From contig NC_052487.1 of the NCBI RefSeq assembly GCF_009730915.1, positions 3,373,928 to 3,437,927 of the forward strand: 64,000 nucleotides of DNA. Direction: 5' to 3'. This DNA comes from Dioscorea cayenensis subsp. rotundata. Its lineage: Eukaryota; Streptophyta; Magnoliopsida; Dioscoreales; Dioscoreaceae. Made by a program: the position numbers and the translations under genes. How positions within the stretch are numbered: the first letter of the stretch is position 1; each line of letters starts with the position of its first letter. This document shows, one piece after another, positions 38,383 to 49,685 of this stretch. The notes under the pieces were generated by a model. The model saw only the letters and a program-made list of their open reading frames with translations. It ran no database searches and was not told where the DNA came from.

Positions 38383-39647
38383 AACCTCAAATGATTAGTT
38401 ACCTAGTGGATCGAATATATGGTTCTGGGGACCTGATTATCATATAAACCCACAAAGGTCATCTATGGAATATAATAGGCAGGTAGGTTGTGATTGAGAG
38501 GATCACAAAAGCTGGAAAATGAAGACATTGGATCAAACTAGTAAGTAACAACTTTAGGCTATAAAAGATGACTAATACAGGCCCAATAACAGCAAAATTA
38601 TAGAAATTAAAAAAATAATATAAAATACAGTCATTGACCATCACCATATAATCAGCATGTAATGGTTTACCCAAGACTAGAAACAATCTTTTTTTCCACA
38701 AAATTAATTTTCCAAATGAGTAGTTCAATTTAAGAGACCAGAAGTTACCAAGGCCAACCAACCCAAAAAGTCATCATGAAATGAGATGAGCAACACATCC
38801 CAAGTCAATTTCATACCCATAATAAACCTCAAAACTCAGTTACCAGCAACATATAAAAAGTTATCATGTGTCAATGCCAAGGCCTATCCTCAAAATCTTT
38901 CGAGTGAAAACTTGATAATTGACTGCTCATATTCAAATGACCAAGGAACCAATATATGGATCTTTGGGCCTACTTTCTTTCTAATTGGTGACATGGCCAG
39001 TTCTAATAACAATCATACAACATCATTGAACTTATACTTTACTAATGAAAATATACTGAAAAATACAGTGACACAAATTCAGTTCACATAAAGCTAGGGT
39101 CGCCACAACCAAAAAATCAAGTGCGGCCGCATCCATACTCAATTACAAATTTCAAACTCAAAGCACTAAGGTAATTTCTTCCACTGCTGTTGAAACATAA
39201 AACCAAATAGCAGCTGATTTAATAATGCCTGTCATTAAGATAATAAGAACAAAAAACCTGCTTGTCAGTGACCTAGAACCTATAAACTGTACCATCGTGG
39301 TTAAAGGCAAACTCAACAACTAAGATAGGCAACTTATTAAAACCTTCAGAAGCACATAGGCTTCGACAAAGGATAAAATACGGTCATGGACACAACAGTC
39401 TTTTCCAACTGCTCAACGGGTATTTGGACTTCCACAAAAATTGCAGGTGCATGTATCTGGCTTCACATGTTCCACCTAGCCCAACAGTACTCTAGAACTA
39501 GTAGTACCACATATTTCAAAACATACAACACATTTCAAACTACCCTTTTTATGTCATATTGCTGGCTATAGTACAGTCCAACTGAATGGTCATAAAGCAC
39601 ATCTCTTAGTTTTGTCATCACCCATAACGTACTATTTAACATAACAT
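36408..39647. other. Long spacer downstream of the Glu-rich gene
   Basis: 3.2 kb with no recognisable coding sequence. A (GA)n microsatellite lies at 38335-38380. Composition is slightly less AT-rich than the surrounding spacer, so a long 3' untranslated region or a non-coding transcript is possible, but no sequence feature proves it. Confidence 0.4.
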
Positions 39648-39650
39648 TAA

Positions 39651-40039
39651 GGGGCCGTTTGGTTCGTAATAATGATATATTACCACGTAATAAAATTACC
39701 ATGGTAATATAGGTGGGAATGTTATATGGTTGGGAATATTGCGGTAATTTAATATAACCATGTTTGGTTAGGAACTCTTATTACCGGGAATAGTTCATTA
39801 CCGTGTTTGATTGTCATGGTAATCAATTTGTTAAAATATAAAAAAGTTATAAAATTACCATGGTAATCCAAGATAGACACCAAATTTGATGGTAATAGGA
39901 TTACCACTTTTTTGGTAATATTTATAAGTTGGTAATGTGATATTACCATCAACATTACCACCGATGCAATACCAAACGTGATAATAATTTCAGATTACCA
40001 CGTAACACGTGGTAATCTTTCTACATTACCGACGGCCCC
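39651..40039. mobile_element. TIR element with TAA target duplication (PIF/Harbinger-like MITE)
   Basis: The left end is GGGGCCGTTTGGTTCGTAAT; the right end, reversed, is GGGGCCGTCGGTAATG. TAA flanks both ends (39648-39650 and 40040-40042). The 389-bp body is full of GGTAAT/ATTACC in both orientations, so the strands could fold into a long hairpin. It lies about 95 bp downstream of the stop codon of the Glu-rich gene. Confidence 0.8.
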
Positions 40040-40133
40040 TAAAGAAAATAACACTCAAAATCAAACTAAATTCCGCCCCACTGCCCATTGTTGATTGAGA
40101 TATAAAACTAATTGCCGAATAATTTACCTGATA

Positions 40134-41080
40134 TTATCTTTGGGAGCCAAAGAAAACCTCCAGCAGCCCACAACAATTCCAGAGATTTGCACGATGCGCA
40201 ACCAACGGAGCAGGATCAGCCTAAACAAAATTCCACCAAAACATTCCAAAAACTCACCAACAATCACACAAAAAACCATAAAAAGGAAAATCTTGACGGA
40301 TCTTGACTCTAATACCTCAGCAGTGCCAGGAATTTCACGACTTTTCGTCTCTGGTAATCTCTCATCACTCTCAGAAAGCTGTTCACCGATCTTCTCCGGC
40401 ACAGCTACCGGCGTATCCTCAGGACTCTCCATAGGCGGTGCACTGATCTTCTCAGCCAATCTCTCACCACTCTCCGAGGGCTGTTCACTTATTTTCTCCG
40501 GCACAGCCACCACAATCACCTCCTCGCTCTCTTTAGCCCCTGACTTCTCGACCATCTCCTTCAGAACCACAGCTTCAACAGCCGCATCAGCCTCCTCCGC
40601 CAAGCCCTCGATCGCCTCCACCACCTCCTCATTCACCGAACTAACTTGCACGATCGGAACCGCAACAACCTGCCCATCCTCCTCCTCCTCCTCCTCCTTC
40701 TCCGGCTCCGGCTTCTCCTCAACCTTCTCCGTGACCTCAACTACCTCAACAACCTCAACAGCCTCAACAGAAACATCCCCAGCCTCACCAGAACCCATCA
40801 CCTCCTTAATCTCCTCCCGATGTTCCTCTCCGGCTCCGTTCTCCGGCCCATCAACACCATGAGACTCCATAGCTCGTTCTCCTTCCTCCTCGCTCCCACT
40901 CTCCCGCTCCCCGTTCCCTATCACCAGGAAAAACACACAATAAACACCAAAACCAAGCAAACCACCATTAAAACACGATTAGGTACCATGGGGACGATCG
41001 GTAGGTGAATCCGGTTGGTGGGGGACGGCCATCTCCTTCTTCTTCTTGGCCGCTTTCCTCTTCTTCGCACCAGAAGGCAT
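40134..41080 (-). CDS. Glu/Val-rich protein with C-terminal Trp-Asn-Cys-Cys-Gly motif, function unknown
   Basis: Exons 41080-40987, 40917-40316 and 40220-40134 join in phase to 260 residues. The N-terminus is strongly basic (KKRKAAKKKK, residues 6-15), a possible nuclear signal. The middle is acidic and low-complexity, with Glu/Val runs and imperfect internal repeats built on AVPEKI.EQ.SES.ERL. The last exon gives a short tail with NLWNCCGLLEVF (residues 244-255). I recall plant proteins of this layout that keep a W-x-CCG-L tail, but I know no assigned function. The third exon is chosen because it restores this tail; without splicing, the frame runs on into a hydrophobic stretch that looks intronic. 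The antisense strand is also open over most of exon 2, an effect of codon composition. Confidence 0.75.
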
Positions 41081-42152
41081 GATTGGAGCTCCAAATCCCT
41101 CTCAAATGGCGATCGATCGATGGGTCCTCTTGCTCCCTCTTCGAGAGCGAAATCGAGAAGATAAGAACTTGTCTCTTTGTTTTGTGGGGTTTTGAGGAGA
41201 TTCTCAAAAGCATTTAATTTGGCCATTTTTTTCCTTTTATTTTAATTAATTAATTAATTAATTAATTTTTTATTTATTTAATTTGCTTTGAAATTTGTGT
41301 ATGTGGAGCGGGAGAAGATCAACGGATGAGACAACCGATGCTTTGTTGGTGGTCTTCACTTTTTCTTTTTCTTTTTTTTTATTTATTTGTTTTATTATTT
41401 ACTCCATGTGGGTTTTTAATTTTGGATAATAATATACTTATTTTATATTTTTTTTGGAAAATATGATTTTTGGAAATTGAGATAATGGATTTAATAAGAG
41501 ATTTTTAATGATAATTTTATTGGATTGGAAAAATTTTGGATATAGAGAATGCAACTGATTAAATCATCGAATTAAAAAAGAAATTCTATTTATATAATAT
41601 ATTTTACAAAATCAAATAAAATAATGATGAGGAATTATCATTAGCTTTGATTATGTTTTGGATGTCATCTTGTAACTTTTAAATATGCACATAATTGTTT
41701 AATTTTTTTTTTTAAAAAATTAACAGTTCTTCTGGAATGTCCTTCTTAGTTTCTGGTCTTCTCTGCATGCCTCTTTCGTTAATAAAAATTATTAAATGTA
41801 TATTATTGTTAAACAACTAATTTTAATTATGTGATTAATAATGACTTTAATTGGATATAAATAATGGAGAAAAAATACATTGGATCCCGTGCAAATACAT
41901 AAAATTCCATGTAAGTGTCAGAACATGACATCTGTATGAAATTTGTTATATATGTATGACATATGTATGGATCTAAATTTTGTAGGATATATGCTTGCAT
42001 GCCTTGCCTTATATGGTATAATAAAACCATTTGGCATTTGGCAGCTCAACATGCATGAATTATTTGAAACTATATTGTTTTGATTGGATGAGTTTTACAT
42101 GTGGCGATAGCTTAATAACTTGTTTGGAATGCCTTTATATATATAAAATATA
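41081..42152. other. Upstream region of the Glu-rich gene
   Basis: Promoter side of the minus-strand gene. It contains a (TTAA)n tract at about 41242-41268 and nothing recognisable as a gene. Confidence 0.4.
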
Positions 42153-42427
42153 CTCCCTCTGTTTTTTTTATTTGTCGTGAATAACCGAATCTCATATACC
42201 AAGAAGGTTAGTTATTTCACCTAATTTAATAAAAAATTAGTTACTTTTTTCAAAGTTACCCCTAATTCATATTTTTACATTTATCTCACATATTAAATTT
42301 GAAGAAAAGAATTGAATAAAGTGTTAGGGTAATTTTGGAAAAAAAAATAATAAATGCTTTTTGATGTTTAAAAATGATATATAAAAAAGAACATGGGTTT
42401 ATGACATATAAAAAAGAACAGAGGGAG
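42153..42427. mobile_element. Stowaway-like MITE (Tc1/mariner type)
   Basis: Starts CTCCCTCTGTTTTTTTTA and ends, reversed, CTCCCTCTGTTCTTTTTTAT. TA is present on both sides (42151-42152 and 42428-42429). The CTCCCTC-GTT end and the TA target duplication are the Stowaway signature. 275 bp, non-coding. Confidence 0.88.
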
Positions 42428-42467
42428 TATATGGAATAGGTGACAAGTGTTTTTTATTTAAGGGTTC

Positions 42468-42592
42468 GTTAAGTGATAGATAAATTCAGAGATATACTAA
42501 TTACAGTGATTTATTTACGCTTTAAAGATTTATTAACCCGGATATTATCACATAGGGTAACGAAAAGTCCGCCAAATACACACCCATAAAAT
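42468..42592 (-). repeat. Dispersed repeat, copy 2 (inverted)
   Basis: Reverse complement of the repeat at 29757-29886, with GGCGGACTTTT near 42565 and CACTGTAATTA near 42505 (minus strand). About 12.7 kb separates the copies. Confidence 0.7.
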
Positions 42593-43969
42593 TTGTATGA
42601 ACTATATAAAGTTAATAAATCCCCTAATATGTAATTCTAAAAAGATAAAATACAACTCCTCTCACAAAAAGATCTACTCAAAATATATTGAAATAATACC
42701 ATATATAATATATGGGGTTGAGAATGATGGAGTGAATACTACTATGCAATACACTGAGCAAGGTTTTGATCCTGCATCTTTCCATCCATTGTCGTGTAAC
42801 AATTTATTGCGCTACGCACTTTCGAATATTTTAATTTAAATACATTTTATGTGTTAAAAATAAAAAATAAAAATTAAGATTATAACAACAAATATTCATC
42901 TGAGACAATAGATTTACAACTTTTATGTAAGTGTTAAACGTACTATTGTCTTCTTTAGTTTCTGTCGCTATTGATTCGGGTGAAACAACGGCTAATACCT
43001 GCTAAGGAGATCAACCTTCACTTGAGTTTTTAATTATTACTTAAGATGGATAATCCCTTTCAATGATTATCTCCTAAAAATTATTATATGATGCCAACCT
43101 TTTCTACATTCACCACTGTTGGATTTTTGGGCCTTACCATATTATTCTGTTGGTTTTTTGTTTTTTTATTTTTTATTTAATCAGATTTCTTCTTGTTCTG
43201 TTATGTTATATTTGTTGATAATTATTATATGTGCAATGCATATAATAATTTAAACATTTTGTATTATATCTAAATTTTGGTTCGTATTAAATATGGTGTT
43301 AATAATTAAAAAAATAATTATATTTACTTGTTTGTACAATAAATATTCATATAGATCTTTGAAAATCAACCACCCGCTTTTATTGAAGGGAGTTATTTAA
43401 TCACAATATTTGAGTTTTCATTGTATGTATATATATTATTGTAAAACTCAAAAATTTGGAAAAACATAAATGCAGAGTGAGAAATTTTGCATAGTTCTTA
43501 TTTAATAAAATTGTAGTTCATTCATTATAGTAACCAATGGCCTCTTAGCCTATTAGTTCCAGTTCTCTCGTATAGATTGTTCGTTTCTGAGAGGACTAAA
43601 ACCCATATAAGATGAGAGCATAGATACTTGTTGGACTTGTTCCATATTTATGCATGTCCTCTTGTCGCATTTTATAAAAAAAATTTTAAAAAAAAATCAA
43701 TACATAGACTACGTTCATTTATAATTTTAGAAAGAAACTACATGGAACAACAATATTAACATGAATTTGCTTTTAGCACCACTTTCTTTTTAATGCTTGA
43801 TTGTGAGCTTCTATTTTAATAAACTCGCCATTTGGAATAAACTTATTAAAAATATATATAGTTATCATATTATTAAAATATAATGGTTATGGCTATAAAA
43901 ATTATAATATAATAATTCAATTTAAGCCAATGAATAGATAATTTAAATTCAACCTTGCAACTAAATATA
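42593..43969. other. AT-rich intergenic DNA
   Basis: No gene recognised. Confidence 0.4.
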
Positions 43970-44288
43970 GGACTTATTTGGGTTGGCTTCTAAAAAAAAG
44001 TGTTTTTTTTTTTAGTTTAGTGAAAGTATTTCTGGAAAAAAGTGCTTCTCCAAAATAAGTTAAGCACTTTTTTGTATTTTATGTTTGGATTAGCTTTTCT
44101 ATAAAAGCAAAAGTTGTAAAATAAGCTAAAAACAGCTTTTTTTCATAAGCTGGCGGTGGTCATGACTAGCTTCTAAAAAGCTTTTGCTTTTACAGAAAAG
44201 CTAATACACACAACTCTTTTTGAACCCAGAAGTACTTAACTTATAAAAAACACTTTTGGGTTTTCCAAAAGTTAATCCAAACAAGCCC
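43970..44288. mobile_element. Probable small TIR element (MITE)
   Basis: The left end is GGACTTATTTGGGTTGGCTT; the right end, reversed, is GGGCTTGTTTGGATTAACTT. ATA lies next to both ends. The interior repeats AAAAGCTTTTGCTTTT-like motifs in both orientations. 319 bp, non-coding. Confidence 0.6.
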
Positions 44289-44400
44289 ATATTTATATTT
44301 ATATTCATCTAAATAATCTAGATTTCTTTCTACGCTTTTCTTGCTATTTTTTTAAAGGGAAGGGATTGAATTCACTTTAACAAAGTATGGAAAAGAATAA

Positions 44401-45188
44401 GGTTATGTTTGATTAGGAGAGTGAGGAGGCGAGGGGGTGTTTGGAGGTGTAGTGGTTGTTTAATTGGAAGAGTGAAGAGGGAGTGAGAGGGGGGGTGAGA
44501 AGAGGTGCTCCTCATAACCCACTCCCCCCGAATTGGGATATTTTGGGGTAGGTGTTTGTTAATTTTTTTTGTTATAAATTAATATAAAATACCAATACTA
44601 TCTTTTACTTATTTCTATAATTTCCATTATATCCTCACTTATTAAAAACCCTATATTTTACTTATTAAACCTTTATGAAAAAACTAAATTACCCTTTCTT
44701 AATTTGAGAAATTACCATAATATCTGATTAAAATCTAATTTCATCTTTCATATTATTTTTTTCTTATATTAATTAAATATTAATAATAATATTTTTATAA
44801 TAATAATAATAATATAAAAAGATTAACAAATATAAAACATTGAATAATTATAGTATTAGTTTTAAAATAATATTATTTTTTGTATAATAATAATATTATT
44901 GCACAAATAATATTATTAATAATATTAATATTAATATTAACAAAGTTTGTACAAAATAATCTTAGATACGTATAAAAAATTATTATGATCAATTTTATAT
45001 AAAAGGGCAAATTAGTAAAATACACATTACATTACTCCTCACTCTTCTTTCTAACCAAACAAAAAAAATAGATTACCCCTCCACTCTCATCCATTAAACC
45101 AAACATAAATTTTTTTTTCAAACCTTCCATTCTCTTCCCCTTCTTACTCCCCTCACTCCCCCCCTCCTCCTCTGAATCAAACAAGGAG
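44401..45188. mobile_element. TIR element with TAA target duplication, empty site present in copy 2
   Basis: The left end is GGTTATGTTTGATT; the right end, reversed, is CTCCTTGTTTGATT. TAA is at 44398-44400 and 45189-45191. The arms are G-rich (left) and C-rich (right), with an AATAAT-rich centre. The paralogous stretch at about 59985-60000 reads AAAGAATAAAAGATAAGC with one TAA and no insertion, confirming ends and duplication. PIF/Harbinger-like by target site. Confidence 0.85.
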
Positions 45189-46224
45189 TAAAAGAGTGAC
45201 TTATTATTTTGAAAGAAAATGAAAAAAATCGAATTAGATGTGGATTAAATTTAGAAAAAAAAATTCAATTCAAAACTATATCCAACTTTAACTTTCCTAA
45301 ACTAAATTAAATTTTTTATTTCAAATTACCTTGAATTAAAGAACTTAATTATGCTTCTAATATATCAATTATTTTCACCAAAAACCAAATAATTATTATC
45401 AAATCACACATGAATTTTCTTTTCATTATGTCAGACCATCAAAAGCGATATCGAGCGGCTCAAACATGACTGTTTCTAATCTCAAGGCAAATTGTTGCTG
45501 ATCTCGAAGCACTCGTCGGCGTGATTGTCATTCATTCGTCGGTCCCATCCCAAATGAATCCAAGTGATAAATATGAATTCATTTATAAGCTTTAGGTGTC
45601 AATGTATTCACATTTCACATTCTATATCTACATATTTATTAATTATTTATTGACCTTTATTATATATATATATATACCGACAACATGATGCTAGCTAACC
45701 TCCAATTTCTTTAGTTCATGATTAAGACGGATACTCAACGAACATAAAATTTTCAAACTTATTTTAGTAACACCTTTTTCATCAATTAAACTTCATTACT
45801 AAGATATTATTAACATAAGTAAAATCTCAATGTGTGTATATATATATATATATATATGAGCATCAATCATCTGTGCAGGCAGTTGAATTTATGAACGTTG
45901 ATGCATGAAGTTAAATTTCAATCCAACAATTGTCCACTGTATAATAAATAGTATCATTATGTTTATGAACAACAACACAGTAAAAAGTGGGATATACAGT
46001 ATTTTGATTTCAATCATTCTATCCATTTCAACACAGTATTTGAGCACATCAGAAATGTAAAATCTTATTTTTCCTTTAATCATTCTGTGGTGCTTATTGT
46101 GGCCAACTGTGTATGTATCTTATTTTTACTAGACCTATAGGAACCCAAACAAACAAAACTAAACACCAAATTAAATCTGATCATGCTTTAATTAATCAGT
46201 CTGTGGTGCTTATTATGCCTAACT

Positions 46225-46245
46225 GCGGACGTTTTACGAGTCCGC
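46225..46245. other. Perfect 6-bp hairpin in extra segment of copy 1
   Basis: GCGGAC and GTCCGC (46225-46230 and 46240-46245) flank a 9-base loop. It lies near the 3' edge of the roughly 410 bp that are absent from copy 2. Confidence 0.6.
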
Positions 46246-46711
46246 AATTAATGTTTCTCCTATATATATATATATATATATTACTAAATTAAGATTTAGA
46301 GAGAAAACTCAGGATTCAAATTAGGGTTTTTTTATAGGGGTGAGTGGTAGATGTCGATCCAATGGCTCCATGGACGTTTGAAGATTTCAAAATCCACAAT
46401 GTGACACAAGCTTTATATATATATATATATTAACGAAGACAATAAGGCCATACCAATAGGCCCAAAACCGGGCCCACGAAATCCAATTTAGCGTCCATCA
46501 GCTATTGGGCCCATGCTGCCCATCTTTAAAAGTGGCCGTTTAATCCGCGTAAACACAAATCTCAACACACTTTCAATGGCTGAGATTTCTCAATCACCGA
46601 CATGGAGACATCGGTAATAACAAAAATTTGACATCTTTCCCCCTAGAACTTACCGGGGCTGTTTGGGAATTTCGCATCTGGATGATTATTTTTGTGTGTC
46701 TATCAGTCTTT

Positions 46712-48540
46712 CAACATGGCAAAGGATGCAATTTGGCATCATGATTTATTTACGGATACCATGGCAGTTGCTGGGCTAGGGGGAATTGAAACAGGCACAA
46801 AAGTGTACATCTCTAACTTGGATTATGGAGTGTCCAATAAGGATATCATCTGTTCATCCGAATATGTTTGTTATGATATCATCTTGAATATCATCTTTTC
46901 TGAGGTTGGCAATTTGATGTGATGTGTGGTTCATTATGACAGAAAATGGACACCCAGCTCTTTTCCTTATGCCTACTGATATTATTTTCTGGGAATAATA
47001 TTTAAATTTAACTTTAAAAGAAATTTAAAAAAAAAAACTTTCATTTTACCTTGCTAACCTGTTTTCAATTGTTTTAGCACCTTCTGTTAGATGTGGTGCT
47101 AGTTTCATAGTCAAAACTAACCACAGTATAGCATGTTTGTCCTGACAGCTATGTTTTTTTGTTTGTAAATTGACAGTTATTTATTTCCATGACTCAACTA
47201 ATTTTTAGATGAAGTTTGGATCTTTCTTTGAACATCAGCCCAATTGGATTTAATATCAAAACAATGCTGTTTTTTTGCCTTTTTTTTTATTCTTTGTTCA
47301 GTGTTTTGTGTGTGTGTGTGTGTGAAGCTCAATAGCAAAGAGCACCTCATTCATGCAATTTCTTGAGGATTAGGTTGTGTTATTTGTTTTGGGGGTCATT
47401 TGTAATTTGCATTGATATGACTCTGCCAAACTATAACTGACATATCTTTTGTCTAAAATTTATCATTTAGACTGATAGAAGATTAAGGCCTTTGTTGATT
47501 TCTCAAAATGGATCAATTCAGCTCTATAAAAATGATGTAAAGAGGATAATTGAAGCAATGTCTCTAAAATAAAAATTTAAGTGTGTGGTTTGAAAATAAA
47601 AGTCTGGTGATCTTAACCTGGATGCTACATTTGTTTATGCTAGCTTCTATATGATTTGTCTATTATGCGCTATGTGCATATTTTGTGTGGTAACCATGAG
47701 CTTAGCCTTGTATTTCTAATGTTTGTCTCACAAACAATCTTCAATCTCAAGAATTCAAGCTATAAAAATTGAGCTGGCTATATGGGGAAACAATGTTTGA
47801 CATTGAAATGTTGTTATAGCCTTCTTGAGGGTCGGATCTATGTTTTATGCAGTGGTTATAACCTAAAGATTTGATTATGCATGTTCTTTTATTGTTAAAA
47901 ATTAAAATCTAGGATTACAGTGGCTGAAGCTTGAAATGAGACATTGCACTTATTAGTTCATATGTTTCAAATATTTATTAATTTTCTTTATGTGCGTGTT
48001 GTTTGTGTATTTTACGTGCGCGCATATTGTGTTAAGTTTTATCAGTTTAGTGTATCATTTATACACCCAAATGAAACAACCTAATGAAACTTCATACGTT
48101 GAATAATATATTCTGAATAAATTGTATCAATCTTTGTCCATCCTTTTAAATTTTTAATTAACTGCATGATTCTTTGCCTAATTTATCTGTTGCATCATTT
48201 TACCTGATTGTGATATTAAACAGTACACTGTTATGTAATAATCTCTTTCTAGTCTAAAAATAAGATTTATTTAGCTATTCTTTACTAGTTGTACACTAAA
48301 GCTTGTTGGAAATATTTATGAAATACCTTCTACTTTGGTGTCTTTAAATTAGAATAAATCTGTTTATCATATATGATGGGAAGAGAATAGAAAGTGGGTA
48401 TTGTGCTCCCAGTTAAATTTGGAATGTTGACCCGATGATGCCAATTCTATTTGGTACCACGTTATTTAGCCAACGGCAGGGGCAGTGGGAATGGGAGTTG
48501 GCGTGGCCGTGGTGGACTGGTTGCTTTCTCTCAAGGTCTC
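46712..48540 (+). pseudogene. ALY/REF (THO complex subunit 4) pseudogene fragment
   Basis: 46719-46846 encodes an internal piece of a nuclear mRNA-export adaptor. DAIWHHDLF corresponds to the conserved D-x-x-W-x-H-D-M/L-F box, followed by GIETGTKVYISNLDYGVSNKD, the start of the RRM with RNP2. About 43 foreign bases then interrupt the frame. The next RRM piece, FSEVGNL, appears at 46896-46915, and HYDR follows in another frame after a stop. A Gly/Arg/Ser-rich stretch (GRGSGNGSWRGRGG) near 48475-48517 may be the RGG tail, which is less sure. There is no start codon region, no intact RRM and no conserved C-terminal helix. The rest of the span looks intron-like. It lies directly behind the displaced BAP31 promoter copy. 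Confidence 0.75.
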
Positions 48541-49076
48541 GGCCAAAGCCACGTCCCACGGCCCCTACTGTAAAGGTTCTGCCTTACACATTCGGCGGAG
48601 GATGGTGCCTTGCCGAGGGAGAATGGCCGATAAAGCCAAGCCACGGTATACTCCACAACTCCACCTGTTGGTTACCTGATTAATTAGTTAGTAATACCCA
48701 ATTGCTAAAAAAAAAAACTATGGTTCCAGTATGTGCAGTGAAAGCTAAATAAAATGGACAATTCTGTCATCATCACAGAATTTCAAGAATTGGTCACGTT
48801 CAACATTAATTTGCTAAATTCATTGCCTTGCGTTAATTGTAAATTATCATAAAAGTTCCAACTACCATCCACATCACACTACTGATCAAGTCAGATGCCT
48901 ATTAGTTCTTATTTGTGTTGTATTCTAAGTGGTTACTACCACATTCAGCAGATTAGATGAGTTCTTATAAGTCAAATATCGATGCTAATGATTTGAAGCT
49001 TCTTAGTAGTTGGTAGTACCCGCACTCAATAAACAGGTTATCAACATGATTATCCCTAGCAATTAGGTATCCCAAA
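48541..49076. other. Spacer left of the copia element
   Basis: No gene recognised. Confidence 0.4.
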
Positions 49077-49630
49077 TGTTGGTTTGGTGGCCAAACTTCT
49101 ATCCAGCCCATTTATTATTAGTAATAAAGACAGGGGGCAAAATGCAAAAAAAAACCCTAAACATAAATATGTGGCTATTGAGAAGGCATCGATGGTGAGA
49201 AAAAAGAAAAGAAGCGTGGTTTTGTTCTCTGTGTCCATTGAAAGAAGAAAGGTGAAGAAAGCATATCTTCTTTTATTGAATCCTACTCAAATCGGCAAGT
49301 TTGTTTGGAGCAATCTTGGAGGGTAATTTCTCTAGTTTTTTTTCTTTGGTGTGATCATTCAAGAAAGGGGTTTTCTAGAGTTATTATTTGTATTTCTCCA
49401 TTATTGGTGGTGATCTCAAGTGTGCATTTGCTTGAGAGTTTTTTGTACTTGTTGATTTTGATAGTGGATTTGATTCGGAGTTTGGCCCGTGGTTTTTTCC
49501 CCCTGAATAAGAGGGTTTTTCCACGTAAATTTTGTATACCCGCTTGATTGATTTCATTTATTGTTCGGTTTTAGTACCCAAAAATTATTTTTATTTATAT
49601 CAAGAAGCATTTGCTGTGCAAAACTCAACA
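49077..49630 (+). repeat. 5' LTR
   Basis: 554 bp, TG...CA ends, nearly identical to the 3' LTR apart from several one-base run-length changes and a handful of substitutions. The U3/R/U5 borders cannot be set from sequence alone. Confidence 0.95.
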
Positions 49631-49632
49631 AG

Positions 49633-49643
49633 TGGTATCAGAG
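49633..49643 (+). other. Primer binding site
   Basis: TGGTATCAGAG begins two bases after the 5' LTR and is complementary to the 3' end of initiator methionine tRNA, the standard primer of plant copia elements. Confidence 0.95.
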
Positions 49644-49685
49644 AGTGAGGTTTGTTGATCCGGGTGTTTCTTGGTGTGAATTGAA

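Larger units (their letters stand above)
44310..46648 (+). repeat. Displaced copy of the BAP31-like upstream region (copy 1)
   Basis: Matches 59908-61080 in order and orientation. Landmarks are AGCGGCTCAAAYATGACTG, TCTAATCTCAAGGCAAATTG, TTAGGTGTCAATGTATTCAC, CGACAACATGATGCT, TTTAAAAGTGG..GTTTAATCCGCG and AAATTTGACATCTTT. Copy 1 is longer because of the 788-bp TIR element at 44401-45188 and about 410 extra bases around 45859-46270. The match stops before the TATA box and transcribed part of the BAP31-like gene. Confidence 0.85.

Noticed and set aside
40095..40862. 255-codon plus-strand frame, Ser/Thr-rich
   Set aside because: Antisense of the Glu/Val-rich exon. The minus strand has the splice sites, the start context and the recognisable tail.
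49056..49326. Short open frames in the LTRs (also 53681-54181)
   Set aside because: They recur in both LTRs and reflect LTR sequence rather than host genes.
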